From Sphingosinicella ginsenosidimutans (lineage in GTDB: Bacteria > Pseudomonadota > Alphaproteobacteria > Sphingomonadales > Sphingomonadaceae), in the NCBI RefSeq assembly GCF_007995055.1, contig NZ_VOQQ01000001.1, forward strand, positions 2,153,001 through 2,217,000: DNA of 64,000 nt. Reading direction: 5' to 3'. The translations under genes were made by a program, and so were the position numbers. This document shows, piece by piece, positions 46,421 to 55,989 of this stretch (the stretch's first letter is position 1; each line of letters opens with the position of its first letter). The notes under the pieces are model-generated. The model worked only from the letters and a program-made list of their open reading frames with translations, ran no database searches and was not told where the DNA came from.

Positions 46421-46957
46421 ATGGGCAGGAGGAAGAATCCGCCCCAGTCGAACAGCGCTCAGGAAATCGCCTCGTCGCTTGCGCGGGAGCGGCCCGATCT
46501 CGACCCGGCCGACTATCTCCACATCATTTATATCCGGCGACTTGGAAGACTTTTGGACCGGATCGACAATCAATATAGCCTCGAGCGGTTCGGGATAAGC
46601 AGCTCCGACGCGCGGGTGCTTCGCGCACTTCGCCGGGCCGGGGAGCCTTATGCGCTCCGGCCGACCGAATTGTTCCGGCGGCTGCTCGTCACGTCGGGGG
46701 CGATCACCAAGCAGGTCGATCGGCTCGCCGCGGCCGGCCTGGTCGAGCGCGGGCCCGATCCTTCACATGCCGGCGGTTTCCTGATCCGGTTGACCGATCG
46801 TGGACGCGATATGGCGGACGAATCGCTGACGAAGCTCGCTCAGGCCTTTCCGATCGTCGGAGAGCCCTCGCCGCTCAGCCCGCGGGAACGGCAGAAGCTC
46901 GCGCAGCTTTGCGAGAAAATGCTGAACGCGGTGGAAGATCGGATGCGGCTCGACTGA
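46421..46957 (+). CDS. MarR family transcriptional regulator
   Basis: Protein of 178 residues. After about 55 residues the winged-helix MarR core appears: SSDARVLRALRRAGEPYALRPTELFRRLLVTSGAITKQVDRLAAAGLVERGPDPSHAGGFLIRLTDRGRDM scaled to the usual HTH and wing positions. The ATG at 46421 has GGAAGGA 8 bases upstream. A TTG 21 bases earlier is less likely. Its ligand and targets are unknown; the divergent MoxR operon and itself are the natural candidates. Confidence 0.9.
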   Translation: MGRRKNPPQSNSAQEIASSLARERPDLDPADYLHIIYIRRLGRLLDRIDNQYSLERFGISSSDARVLRALRRAGEPYALRPTELFRRLLVTSGAITKQVDRLAAAGLVERGPDPSHAGGFLIRLTDRGRDMADESLTKLAQAFPIVGEPSPLSPRERQKLAQLCEKMLNAVEDRMRLD

Positions 46958-47011
46958 CAAAGGCGCCGCGTCGGCATTGCCTCGCGCCGCCGCGGCTTCT
47001 AGCAGCAGGCC

Positions 47012-47983
47012 ATGTCAGCCGAGCTGTTCGTCGCGGTGCCGCTGCTGCCCGAGGTGCGGGCGCTGGTGGCCTCGCGCCGCGATGCCGCCTTCAACCTCTC
47101 GGGCCGGACCATGGGCATCGCCGAGATCGCCGGGGCGAGCGCCGGTGCGCGCACTCTCATCGTCTCGCCCGCCAACCGGATGGACGAGGCTGCGATCGCT
47201 GCGTTGGCGCCATCGGTGGAGATCCTCGGCACTTATTCGGTCGGCCATGAGCATATCGATCTCGCCGCGGCACAGGCGCGCGGGCTGCGCGTGCTCCACA
47301 CGCCCGACGTCCTCACCGATGCGGTTGCCGAGACCGCGATGCTGCTGATGCTCGGCGCCGCGCGCCGCGCGACCGAGAGCATCGAACTGCTTCGGTCGGG
47401 CGCCTGGGCGGGCTGGAACCCGACCGAGCTGGTCGGGCTTCAGGTGACCGGACGGCGCATGGGCATCTATGGCATGGGCCGGATCGGACAGCGGATCGCG
47501 CGGCGCGCGCGCGGCTTCGACATGGAGATCCATTACCGCACCCGCCGCCCGCTGGCGCCCGAGGTGGAGCAGGGCGCAATCTACCACGAGGCGGAGGAAA
47601 GTTTCTTCGCCGCCTGCGACGTGCTGATGCTCGCCTGTCCGGTCACGCCCGAGACGACGGGCCTGCTCGATGCGGCGCGGATCGCGCTGCTGCCGAAGGA
47701 TGCGATCGTGGTGAACATCGCGCGCGGCGCGGTGGTCGACGATGACGCGTTGATCTCCGCTCTGCGCGATCGGCGGATCGCTGGGGCCGGGCTCGACGTG
47801 TTCAACAACGAGCCCAATCTCGATCGACGCTATCTCGATCTGCCCAACGCCTTCCTGATGCCGCATATCGGCAGCTCGACGATGACCGCGCGGATCGACA
47901 TGGCGGCGAGCCTGCTCGATTCGCTCGACGCCATCGATCGCGGCGACGCCGACGGGGTGCGCGAGGTGATTGCGGGGCAGTGA
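47012..47983 (+). CDS. D-2-hydroxyacid dehydrogenase (glyoxylate/hydroxypyruvate reductase-like)
   Basis: Enzyme of 323 residues. The NAD(P) motif is GIYGMGRIGQRIARRARGFDMEIHYRTRRP (about 147-175); Arg in HYRTRR suggests NADP preference. Catalytic residues are Arg in NIARGAVVDDDAL, Glu in FNNEP and His in MPHIGSST. Its stop overlaps the start of the glycerate kinase, so the pair probably converts glyoxylate or hydroxypyruvate to glycerate and then to phosphoglycerate. Confidence 0.92.
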   Translation: MSAELFVAVPLLPEVRALVASRRDAAFNLSGRTMGIAEIAGASAGARTLIVSPANRMDEAAIAALAPSVEILGTYSVGHEHIDLAAAQARGLRVLHTPDVLTDAVAETAMLLMLGAARRATESIELLRSGAWAGWNPTELVGLQVTGRRMGIYGMGRIGQRIARRARGFDMEIHYRTRRPLAPEVEQGAIYHEAEESFFAACDVLMLACPVTPETTGLLDAARIALLPKDAIVVNIARGAVVDDDALISALRDRRIAGAGLDVFNNEPNLDRRYLDLPNAFLMPHIGSSTMTARIDMAASLLDSLDAIDRGDADGVREVIAGQ

Positions 47984-49218
47984 CCGATCCCCGCCGGTTC
48001 CTTCGCATGATGTTCGATATGGCCGTCGCCTCCGCGCAGCCGGCGAACGTCATTCCGGGACATCTCCCCGAACCGCCGCCGGGCCGCCTCGTCGTGCTTG
48101 GCGCGGGCAAGGCGTCCGCGGCGATGGCGCGGGCGGTGGAGGATCATTGGCCGGGCGCGCTTTCCGGGCTGGTCGTCACCCGCTACGGCCACGCCGTCCC
48201 CTGCCGCCGGATCGAGATTGTCGAGGCGGGCCATCCGATCCCGGACGAAGCGGGCCTCGATGCATCGCGACGGATGATGGCGATCGCGGCCGGCCTCGGC
48301 CCGGACGATCTCGCTTTGTGCCTGATGTCGGGCGGCGGATCGGCGCTGCTGGCGATGCCCGTGCCGCCGCTCACCCTCGACGACGAGCGCGCGTTGAGCG
48401 AGATGCTGCTTCGCTCCGGCGTCCCGATCGGCGGCATGAACCTGGTGCGGCGGCACCTCTCCGCGATCAAGGGCGGCCGCCTCGCCGCCGCCTGCCATCC
48501 GGCGCGGGTGCTCAGCCTGCTCATTTCCGACGTGCCCGGCGACGATCCGATCGACATCGCCTCCGGCCCCACCGTCGGCGATCCAACGACCTGCGCCGAA
48601 GCGCTGGCGCTGATCGACCGGCACGGACTTCAGGTGCCGGCGGCGGCGCGCCATCTGCTTGTCACCGGCGCGGCGGAATCGGTGAAGCCGGGCGATCCCC
48701 GGCTCGCGCGCGCGGGGGCGAGGATCATCGCCGCGCCGCGACTGGCGCTGGAGGCGGCGGCCGGGGTCGCCCGGGCGGCGGGCCTGCCGGTCACGATGCT
48801 CGGCGATGCCATCGAAGGGGAGGCGCGTGAGGTCGCCCGCGCGATGGCGGCGAGGACGCTGGCCACGGCGCGGCCTTGCGTGCTCCTGTCCGGCGGCGAG
48901 ACGACGGTGACGGTGCGGGGGCGTGGGCGAGGCGGGCGGAATGCCGAATTCCTGCTTGCCCTCGCCATCGCCCTCGACGGCGCGCCGGGCATCCACGCGC
49001 TCGCGGCCGACACGGACGGGATCGACGGCGTCGGGGAGGTGGCCGGCGCGATCATCGGCCCCGACAGTCTCGCCCGCGCCCGCGCGCTCGGCATCGATCC
49101 CGCCGCCGCGCTCGCCGACAATGATGCCCACGCCTTCTTCGCCGCGCTGGGCGATGGGATCGTCACCGGTCCGACCTTCACCAACGTGAACGATTTCCGG
49201 GCGATCCTCGTCGCCTAG
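47980..49218 (+). CDS. Glycerate 2-kinase (MOFRL/DUF4147 family)
   Basis: Enzyme of 412 residues, starting at GTG in a GTGA overlap. The DUF4147 N-terminal part has VVLGAGKASAAMARAVE and VEAGHPIPDEAGLDASRRM, then LMSGGGSALLAMP and HLSAIKGGRLAAACHPARVLSLLISDVPGDDP. The C-terminal MOFRL part has LLSGGETTVTVRGRGRGGRNAEFLLALA. Family members phosphorylate glycerate at position 2. Neighbouring hydroxypyruvate reductase supports this. Confidence 0.93.
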   Translation: MTDPRRFLRMMFDMAVASAQPANVIPGHLPEPPPGRLVVLGAGKASAAMARAVEDHWPGALSGLVVTRYGHAVPCRRIEIVEAGHPIPDEAGLDASRRMMAIAAGLGPDDLALCLMSGGGSALLAMPVPPLTLDDERALSEMLLRSGVPIGGMNLVRRHLSAIKGGRLAAACHPARVLSLLISDVPGDDPIDIASGPTVGDPTTCAEALALIDRHGLQVPAAARHLLVTGAAESVKPGDPRLARAGARIIAAPRLALEAAAGVARAAGLPVTMLGDAIEGEAREVARAMAARTLATARPCVLLSGGETTVTVRGRGRGGRNAEFLLALAIALDGAPGIHALAADTDGIDGVGEVAGAIIGPDSLARARALGIDPAAALADNDAHAFFAALGDGIVTGPTFTNVNDFRAILVA

Positions 49219-49314
49219 CGCGGCGCCGCGGCCTAGATGCGATGGAGCGATTCGCTGCGGCGAATGTTGGTCGCGCGGGGGTGTTCGCGACATTCACCGG
49301 GAGGAGCAGGACGG

Positions 49315-50259
49315 ATGAAATATCGCAGGCTTGGCCAGAGCGACCTGAAGGTCTCCGAAATCTCGCTCGGCTCGTGGCTCACGTTCGGCGTCGGGGTCGA
49401 GGCCGATGCGGCGCGTGCCTGTATCGACAAGGCGTTCGATGTCGGGATCAACTTCATCGACACCGCGAATATCTATGGCCGCGGCGCGGCGGAACGCTTT
49501 CTGGGTGAGGCGCTCGCCGGCCGGCCGCGCGACTCCTACGTGCTCGCGACGAAGCTCTATTTCCCGATGACGGAGACCGATCGCGGTCTTTCGGCGGCGC
49601 AGGTGGAAAAGCAGCTGGACGCGTCGTTGCAGCGGCTGCGGACCGACCATGTCGATCTCTATCAATGCCATCGCTACGACGAGGAGACGCCGCTCGAGGA
49701 GACGATGCAGGCGCTGACCCGCGCGGTGGAGAGCGGGAAGACCCGCTATATCGGCTTTTCCGAATGGCCCGCCGACAAGATCCGCGCGGCGATCGAGATG
49801 GCAGGCGTGGCCCGCTTCGTCTCGAGCCAGCCGCAATATTCCCTGCTGTGGCGGGAGCCCGAGGCGGAGGTGATCCCGCTCTGCGCAGCCAACGGCATCT
49901 CGCAGATCGTCTGGTCGCCATTGGGACAGGGCGTGCTGACCGGCAAATATGATCCGGATTCGCCGCCGCCCGCCGACAGCCGCGCCAACGATCCGGAGAT
50001 GGGCGGCTGGATGGATCGCTTCATGGACCGGCCGATCCTCGCGGCGGTGCAGAAGCTGAAGCCGGTCGCCGCGGATGCGGGGCTCAGCCTCGCCCAGTTC
50101 GCGCTCGCCTGGGTGCTGCGCGAGCCGAATGTCGCCTCGGCGATCATCGGCGCCTCGCGGCCATCTCAGGTGGTCGAGAATGCAGCGGCGTCCGACGCCA
50201 CGGTCGATCCGGCCCTGTTCGCACAGGCCGAGCGGATCATGGCCGAGGCGCTCGACTGA
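49315..50259 (+). CDS. Aldo/keto reductase (Kv-beta/YghZ-like)
   Basis: NADPH-dependent aldo/keto reductase of 314 residues. The catalytic tetrad is present: Asp and Tyr in FIDTANIYGRGAAE, Lys in VLATKLYFPM and His in LYQCHRYDEETP. The NADPH site lies near IGASRPSQVVENAAA. The WSPLGQGVLTGKY stretch and the length match the potassium-channel beta-subunit-like group. GGAGGAG lies about 12 bases upstream of the ATG. Substrate unknown. Confidence 0.9.
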   Translation: MKYRRLGQSDLKVSEISLGSWLTFGVGVEADAARACIDKAFDVGINFIDTANIYGRGAAERFLGEALAGRPRDSYVLATKLYFPMTETDRGLSAAQVEKQLDASLQRLRTDHVDLYQCHRYDEETPLEETMQALTRAVESGKTRYIGFSEWPADKIRAAIEMAGVARFVSSQPQYSLLWREPEAEVIPLCAANGISQIVWSPLGQGVLTGKYDPDSPPPADSRANDPEMGGWMDRFMDRPILAAVQKLKPVAADAGLSLAQFALAWVLREPNVASAIIGASRPSQVVENAAASDATVDPALFAQAERIMAEALD

Positions 50260-50266
50260 CGATGGA

Positions 50267-52318
50267 ATGAGCCTCGATTTCGTCCTCCTTTGCCTGGCCA
50301 GTGCAGGGGGGCCGGCACCCGCTGACATCGGTCCGACGATCGTCGTCACCGGCCACGGTCTTGCCGAAAGCCCCGGCGACGCCGTCTATGACGTCGTCAC
50401 GATCGATCGCGATCGGCTCGTCAACGCGCCGTCGAACCGGATGGAGGACGTGCTCGGCGACGTGCCTGGTTTCCAGCTCTTCCGCCGCTCCGATTCCTCC
50501 TCCGCCAATCCGACCAGCCAGGGCGCGACGCTCCGCGCGCTCGGCGGCAATGCGTCGAGCCGGGCGCTGCTGCTGCTCGATGGGGTGCCGCAGAGCGATC
50601 CGTTCGGCGGCTGGATCACCTGGCCGGCCTTCGATCCCCGCCGGCTGGGCCGGGTGCGCGTGATCCGCGGCGGCGGATCGGGCGTGTCGGGGCCGGGCGC
50701 GCTTTCGGGGACGATCGAGCTGGAAAGCGCGGCGCCGGACGAGATCGATGGGCTGCGTGCCGGGATCGCCTATGGCAGCCGCGACAGCATCGATGCCTAT
50801 GCCGGGTTGGGCGTCCATGCGGGGGCCGGCTTCGTCAGCCTGTCCGGCGCCTATGCGCGCGGCGACGGCTTCGCGCCGATCGTCGCGGCTCAGCGGGGTC
50901 CGGCCGATCGCCCTGCGCCCTACGAACAGGCCAGCATCGATCTGCGCGGGATCGCGGCGGTCGGGCCGGATCTTGAACTGCAGGCGAATCTCGACGCTTT
51001 CGACGACCGGCGCGAGCGCGGCACCGCATTCAGCGACATCGAGACGCAGGGCACCGATGCGTCGCTCCGTCTCGTCGGCAAGGGCGCGGTGCCGTTCTCG
51101 CTGCTCGCTTATGTCCAGACGCGGCAATTCTACAACAGCTTCGCCTCGGTCAACGCCGAGCGCAGCGCCGCGACCCGGGTGTCCGAACAATATGCCGTTC
51201 CCTCGACCGGCATCGGCGCGCGCGGCGAGATCCGGCCGCTGACCGGGCCCGTCGAGCTGCGGCTCGGCGCCGACTGGCGCGAGACGCGCGGGCGGACCGA
51301 GGAGCGCTTCGCCTTCGTCGGCGGCGCCGGCACGAAGGGGCGCATCGCCGGCGGGCAAACGGACACCTACGGCGCCTTCGCCGAGCTGACCGCGCGCACC
51401 GGCGGTTTCACGCTGACGGCGGGCGGGCGGATCGATCGCTGGGCGATCGCGCCGGGCTTTCTCGATGAACGGATGCTCGGCACCGGCGCGCCATTGGCCA
51501 GCACCGTCTTTCCATCGCGCCGCGGCTGGGAGCCGACCGGGAGGGCAGGCGCCGCATGGCATGCGTCGGATGCGCTGACCCTGCGCGCGGCGGCTTATCG
51601 TGGCTGGCGGCTGCCGACGCTGAACGAGCTCTATCGCCCATTCCGCGCCGGGCCCGACGCGACGGCCGCCAATGCCGGCCTTTCGCCCGAGCGGCTCGAC
51701 GGGATCGAGGCGGGGATCGACCTGCGGCCGCTGCCCCATGTCCGGTTCGGCGCGACCGTCTTCGCCAACCGGCTGAAGGATGCGATCGCCAACATCAGCC
51801 TCGGCGAAGGGCCGGGGACCTTTCCGCAGGTCGGCTTCGTCGCCGCCGGCGGCACGTTCAGCCAGCGCGGCAATCTCGACGCGATCGTCAGCCGCGGTGT
51901 CGAGCTCGATGCCCGCATCGATGTCGGCCGCTGGCATCTTTCGGCGGGCTATGCCTTCGCCGATGCGACGGTGAGGGGGAGCGGGCCGGCGCTGCGGCTT
52001 GACGGGCTTCGGCCCGCGCAGACGCCCCGCCCCAGCGCCGTCGCGACGCTGTCATGGTCCGATCCGCGCGGCGCCTATGCGTCGGTCACGGCGCGCTATG
52101 TCGGCGGGCAGTATGAAGACGATCGCAACAGCCAGCTTATCCCCGATGCGCTGACGGTCGACACCGTCGTCGCCGTTCCGGTTACGCGGCGCCTTTCGAT
52201 CGAGCTTCGCGGCGAGAACCTGGCCGGCGCGCGGGTCGTCGCCGGCATTTCCGGCGACGACCTTGTCGAACGGGCCAATCCGCGCACCTTCTGGATCGGC
52301 CTCAACTGGCGCGGCTGA
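50267..52318 (+). CDS. TonB-dependent receptor
   Basis: Outer-membrane receptor of about 683 residues. A short signal-like N-terminus (MSLDFVLLCLASAGG) is followed by a TonB-box-like IVVTGH and the plug domain (NRMEDVLGDVPGFQLFRRSDSSSANPTSQGATLRALGGNASSRALLLLDGVP). The beta-barrel carries repeated aromatic strands and ends GLNWRG. It lacks an obvious iron or cobalamin signature, and no neighbouring transporter indicates its ligand. The ATG at 50267 begins 8 bases after the aldo/keto reductase stop. Confidence 0.88.
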   Translation: MSLDFVLLCLASAGGPAPADIGPTIVVTGHGLAESPGDAVYDVVTIDRDRLVNAPSNRMEDVLGDVPGFQLFRRSDSSSANPTSQGATLRALGGNASSRALLLLDGVPQSDPFGGWITWPAFDPRRLGRVRVIRGGGSGVSGPGALSGTIELESAAPDEIDGLRAGIAYGSRDSIDAYAGLGVHAGAGFVSLSGAYARGDGFAPIVAAQRGPADRPAPYEQASIDLRGIAAVGPDLELQANLDAFDDRRERGTAFSDIETQGTDASLRLVGKGAVPFSLLAYVQTRQFYNSFASVNAERSAATRVSEQYAVPSTGIGARGEIRPLTGPVELRLGADWRETRGRTEERFAFVGGAGTKGRIAGGQTDTYGAFAELTARTGGFTLTAGGRIDRWAIAPGFLDERMLGTGAPLASTVFPSRRGWEPTGRAGAAWHASDALTLRAAAYRGWRLPTLNELYRPFRAGPDATAANAGLSPERLDGIEAGIDLRPLPHVRFGATVFANRLKDAIANISLGEGPGTFPQVGFVAAGGTFSQRGNLDAIVSRGVELDARIDVGRWHLSAGYAFADATVRGSGPALRLDGLRPAQTPRPSAVATLSWSDPRGAYASVTARYVGGQYEDDRNSQLIPDALTVDTVVAVPVTRRLSIELRGENLAGARVVAGISGDDLVERANPRTFWIGLNWRG

Positions 52319-52321
52319 TCG

Positions 52322-53074
52322 CTAGAAGGAGACGCCGATCGAGCCGACCACGCCCGAGCCGCTCGCATTGCGGCCGTTCGGCGTGATCGCGGTGGCGTCG
52401 GTATCGACATATTGGATGCCGAGCGTCAGCGGGCCGCGCGTATAGGTGAGCCCGACGTTCCAGTCGGTATATTCGTCGCCGATGGTGAGGATGCTCGGCC
52501 CGAAGCTGTGGCCGATATGGGCCGAGGCCGCGAACCCGCTGTCGCCGAACGAGCCGGAAAGATCGCCGGCAAGGTAGAAGTTGTCCTCGTCGCCATTGCC
52601 GATCGTCAGTGCCCCCTGGCTGGGCGCATAATTGGCGGAGACCTTCGCCGTCACCGGGCCGAGCGTATGGGCGACGGAGACATAAGGCTCGATGAAGTCG
52701 GTGTTCGCGCCGTGGCTGCCCGGATAGTAATAATAGACGAAGCCGAAATCGAGCGTCGTGCCGCCCCATGTGTGATGATAGCCGGCGATGAAATCGACCT
52801 CCTGGTCGCTGCCATTGGCGACATAATCGTCGATCGAGGAACCCCAGATCCCGGCATAGACGCCGGAATCATGGGTGAGCGTGAAGCCGCCCTGGAGCGC
52901 GAACCGCCGGTCGCTCTGCGAAATGCCGCGGAAGCGGTAGTCGCTGACGAGCGTGGCCGTTCCGCCGACCGAAATGCCGCCGCCGATGTCGGCCGCGGCG
53001 GCCGGTGTCGCGGCAAGGGCGGTCCCCGCCGCGGCGGCGAGCAGGGACAGGTGAAGGACGTTGTGAAGGCGCAT
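52322..53074 (-). CDS. TorF family putative porin
   Basis: Outer-membrane protein of 250 residues. A signal peptide (LLAAAAGTALAATPAAAA) is followed by GGTATLVSDYRFRGISQSDRRFALQGGFTLTHDSGVYAGIWGSS, the family hallmark, and a beta-barrel ending VGSIGVSF with terminal Phe. TorF-type proteins are putative small-molecule porins of sphingomonads. It lies downstream of glnK-amtB on the same strand, about 150 bases away, and converges with the TonB receptor (3-base gap). Confidence 0.88.
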   Translation of the reverse strand: MRLHNVLHLSLLAAAAGTALAATPAAAADIGGGISVGGTATLVSDYRFRGISQSDRRFALQGGFTLTHDSGVYAGIWGSSIDDYVANGSDQEVDFIAGYHHTWGGTTLDFGFVYYYYPGSHGANTDFIEPYVSVAHTLGPVTAKVSANYAPSQGALTIGNGDEDNFYLAGDLSGSFGDSGFAASAHIGHSFGPSILTIGDEYTDWNVGLTYTRGPLTLGIQYVDTDATAITPNGRNASGSGVVGSIGVSF

Positions 53075-53223
53075 CGATAATCTCCCCCTCTATGGGTCTG
53101 GCATGGTCCTCACAGGCGCCCGTCCGGGTGCCCGAGGCGGTCTCGCGGGGCGTCGTTCTCCCCGTTGTCGCCGGCGGATCCCGCCGCCGGCGACGCGTCT
53201 TCGGTCGCGATCCGGCGGGCGGA

Positions 53224-54540
53224 TCAGTTGTAGGCGCGCTCCCCATGCTCGCCGAGGTCGAGACCCTCGCGCTCCACCTCCTCGGTGACCCTGAGGCCGG
53301 TCAGGAGCTTGGCGGCATAGATGGCGATGACCGTGCCGATGGCGGCCCAGACATAGGTGGTGAAGACCGCCTCGACCTGGACGAGGAGCTGCGCGCCCAT
53401 CGACCAGCCTTCGCCGCTCGGCCCGCCAAGAGCGGAGGAGTAGACGATGCCGGTGCCGATCGCGCCGACCGTGCCCCCGACGCCGTGGATCCCGAACGTG
53501 TCGAGCGCGTCGTCATAGCCGAGCTTCGGCTTCAGCTTCGTCACCGCGAAGTAGCAGATCGCCGAGGCGACGGCGCCGAGCGCGATCGCGCCGATCGGGC
53601 CGCTGTTGCCGGCTGCCGGAGTCACCGCGACCAGGCCGGTGACGATGCCCGAGCAGAAGCCGAGCGCGGACGGCTTGTGACCCGTGATCTTCTCGACCAG
53701 CATCCAGGCTAGCCCGGCCGAGGCGGTGGCGACGAAGGTGTTGATCATCGCCAGGCTTGCCGATCCGTTCGCCTGAAGCGCCGATCCGGCGTTGAAGCCG
53801 AACCAGCCGACCCACAGCAGGCCGGTGCCGACCCCGGTGAGCGTCAGCGAGTGCGGCGGCATCGGCTCCCTTGGATAACCGATGCGCTTGCCCAGGATCA
53901 GGCAGGCGACGAGCGCGGACACGCCCGAATTGATGTGGACGACGGTGCCGCCGGCGAAATCGAGCGCCGCCGGGCTCATCGTGAAGAAGAGGCCGTTCGA
54001 TGCCCACACCATGTGCGCGATCGGGAAATAGACGATCGTCAGCCAGACGAGGGCGAAGACCATCGCCGCCGAGAACTTCATCCGCTCGACGACCGCGCCG
54101 AGGACCAGCGCGATGGTGATCGCGGCGAAGGTCATCTGGAAGCAGGCGAAGACATATTCGGGGATCGTCCCCGACACGCTGTCCGGGGTGACGCCGCGCA
54201 TGAATGCCTTGTCGAAGCCGGCGATGAAGGCATTGCCGCCGTCACCGAACGCCTCGGTATAGCCCCAGCCGACCCACACCAGCATGGCGAGCGCGGCGAC
54301 GGCGCCGACCTGGGTCATCACCGAAAGCATGTTCTTGGCGCGCGCGAGGCCGCCATAGAAGAGCGCGAGGCCAGGCACGATCATCGCGAGGACGAGGATC
54401 GTCGAGGTCATCATCCAGGCGGCGTCGCCCTTGTCGACGGCGGGCGCCGGCGCGGCCGCGGAGGCGGCCGCCGGCAGCAGGGCGAGCGCCGCGATGCCGA
54501 GCGCCGCCACGGAGGCGCGAGTCCAGTTGGTTCGATTCAT
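53224..54540 (-). CDS. amtB: Ammonium transporter AmtB
   Basis: Amt/Rh channel of 438 residues. A cleavable signal peptide (1-28) is followed by eleven hydrophobic helices. Characteristic blocks are GLALFYGGLARAKNMLSVM, DFAGGTVVHINSGVSALVACLILG (conserved His) and DTFGIHGVGGTVGAIGTG (second His). It conducts ammonium, gated by GlnK, which is encoded just upstream. The ATG at 54540 has GGGGG 5 bases before it; earlier ATGs are poorly placed. Confidence 0.95.
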   Translation of the reverse strand: MNRTNWTRASVAALGIAALALLPAAASAAAPAPAVDKGDAAWMMTSTILVLAMIVPGLALFYGGLARAKNMLSVMTQVGAVAALAMLVWVGWGYTEAFGDGGNAFIAGFDKAFMRGVTPDSVSGTIPEYVFACFQMTFAAITIALVLGAVVERMKFSAAMVFALVWLTIVYFPIAHMVWASNGLFFTMSPAALDFAGGTVVHINSGVSALVACLILGKRIGYPREPMPPHSLTLTGVGTGLLWVGWFGFNAGSALQANGSASLAMINTFVATASAGLAWMLVEKITGHKPSALGFCSGIVTGLVAVTPAAGNSGPIGAIALGAVASAICYFAVTKLKPKLGYDDALDTFGIHGVGGTVGAIGTGIVYSSALGGPSGEGWSMGAQLLVQVEAVFTTYVWAAIGTVIAIYAAKLLTGLRVTEEVEREGLDLGEHGERAYN

Positions 54541-54553
54541 TGGTGCCCCCATG

Positions 54554-54892
54554 TCAGATGGCGTCTTCATTCTGCTCGCCGGTGCGGATCCGGACGGCCT
54601 GTTCGAGATCGAGGACGAAGAGCTTGCCGTCGCCGATCGATCCGGTCTTCGCGGTTTCCTGGATCGCCTCCAGGACGCCGGGCACCAGATTGGCCGCGAC
54701 CGCGATGTCGAGCCGGATCTTCGGCACGAAGGTCGTCGTATATTCGGCGCCGCGATAGATTTCCGGCTGGCCGCGCTGCCGGCCGAAGCCGCGCACCTCG
54801 GTCACGGTCATGCCGGCCACGCCGATGGCGGCGAGCGCGTCGCGCACCTCCTCCAGCTTGTACGGCTTGATGATCGCTATGATCAGCTTCAT
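54554..54892 (-). CDS. glnK: Nitrogen regulatory P-II protein
   Basis: P-II trimer subunit of 112 residues. MKLIIAIIKPYKLEEVRDAL is at the N-terminus and the T-loop is GFGRQRGQPEIYRGAEY, with the uridylylation target Tyr51. The B and C loop motifs include KTGSIGDGKLFVLDLEQAVRIRTGE. It senses 2-oxoglutarate and ATP/ADP and blocks AmtB when nitrogen is plentiful. Coupling to amtB identifies it as GlnK-like. A 7-bp hairpin sits in its leader at 54909-54927. Confidence 0.95.
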   Translation of the reverse strand: MKLIIAIIKPYKLEEVRDALAAIGVAGMTVTEVRGFGRQRGQPEIYRGAEYTTTFVPKIRLDIAVAANLVPGVLEAIQETAKTGSIGDGKLFVLDLEQAVRIRTGEQNEDAI

Positions 54893-55194
54893 TCCGCCCC
54901 CTTTCCCGGGCCGGCAGGATGCCGGCCATGAACCGGCGCTCCGATGCGGCAAGGGCGCCGCGACGAAGCTCCGTGGACAATGGAGGAGATATTGCTGCGG
55001 TGCGTCAACGCGAGCGCGAACAATTCACGCCTGGTCTGACTAAGTGGCCTAAATCGAATGGGAATATTATTCTACGGACGCGCACTCCCCGTCCGCTGCC
55101 CTGCAGCAAAATGGCGAATCGCCGGGATGCGAAAAAAGATTGGCGCGCCGGGAATGCGGGCGTTTATCACGCGGGAAACGGCCGGAGCGCGCCA
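54893..55194. other. Divergent intergenic region, glnK/hisN
   Basis: This roughly 300-base gap holds no gene. It contains the glnK leader hairpin GGCCGGC (54909-54915) with GCCGGCC (54921-54927), just before the ribosome site. An AT-rich patch (GAATATTATTC, about 55062-55072) is a plausible promoter location, and a GGCGAATCGCC palindrome lies near 55112-55122. I could not find a sigma-54 (TGGC-N8-TTGC) element on either strand. Confidence 0.4.
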
Positions 55195-55989
55195 GTGGAC
55201 GAAAGCAGGATCGAGACATTCGCGGCCTTTGCCGGCCGGATCGCCGATGCGGCCCGCGCGGTGACCTTGCCGGCGGCCGAGTCGGGCGTGTCGGCGGCAG
55301 AGGACAAGAATGAAGGCGGCGCCTTCGATCCGGTCACCGTCGCCGATCGCGAGGCGGAGCTTGCGATGCGCGCGCTCATCGAAGCGAACTATCCCGATCA
55401 CGGGGTTTCGGGTGAGGAATTCGAGGTTCTGCGTGGCGATGCGAGGTTTGTGTGGAGCCTCGACCCGATTGACGGGACGCGTGCGTTCATTTGCGGGCTG
55501 CCGGGTTGGACGACGCTGGTCGCGCTGCTCGACGAGGGCAGGCCGGTGCTCGGCCTGGTCGATGCGCCGCGGCTCGACGAGCGTTATGTCGGCTTCGGCG
55601 GCACGGCTCGTCTGGAGCGCGGCGGCGGCGCGACGCCGATCGCGGTCAGCGATTGCCGGGCGCTCGCCACCGCGCGGCTCGCGACCACCGACCCCTATCT
55701 GTTCGCGGGCGTGGAGGCCGAAGCCTTTGCGCGGCTGCGCGGCGCGGCGCGGCTCACCCGCTACGGCTTCGACGCCTATGCCTATGCGCGCCTCGCAGCG
55801 GGCAGCATCGATATCGTGGCGGAATCGGGGCTGAAGCCGCACGACTGGGCGGCGCTCGTGCCGCTGATCCGCGCGGCCGGCGGCGTCGTCGGCAACTGGC
55901 GCGGCGAGGCGGATTTCGCCCAGGGGCAGGTCCTCGCGGCGGCGACGCCGGCGCTGTTCGAGGCGGCGGTGAGGACGCTCGCGCTCTAG
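55195..55989 (+). CDS. hisN: Histidinol-phosphatase, inositol monophosphatase type
   Basis: Metal-dependent phosphatase of 264 residues of the IMPase fold. The GEE motif is at 73-75 (SGEEFEVL), DPIDGTRAF at 90-98 holds the metal Asp residues, and the second motif is [20 protein letters not shown]. The split HisN enzyme removes phosphate from histidinol-P in many alphaproteobacteria. Its position converging on the his operon, which has no other phosphatase, supports this. The GTG at 55195 has GGAG 7 bases upstream. Its TAG and the hisIE TAG share one CTAG. Confidence 0.9.
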   Translation: MDESRIETFAAFAGRIADAARAVTLPAAESGVSAAEDKNEGGAFDPVTVADREAELAMRALIEANYPDHGVSGEEFEVLRGDARFVWSLDPIDGTRAFICGLPGWTTLVALLDEGRPVLGLVDAPRLDERYVGFGGTARLERGGGATPIAVSDCRALATARLATTDPYLFAGVEAEAFARLRGAARLTRYGFDAYAYARLAAGSIDIVAESGLKPHDWAALVPLIRAAGGVVGNWRGEADFAQGQVLAAATPALFEAAVRTLAL

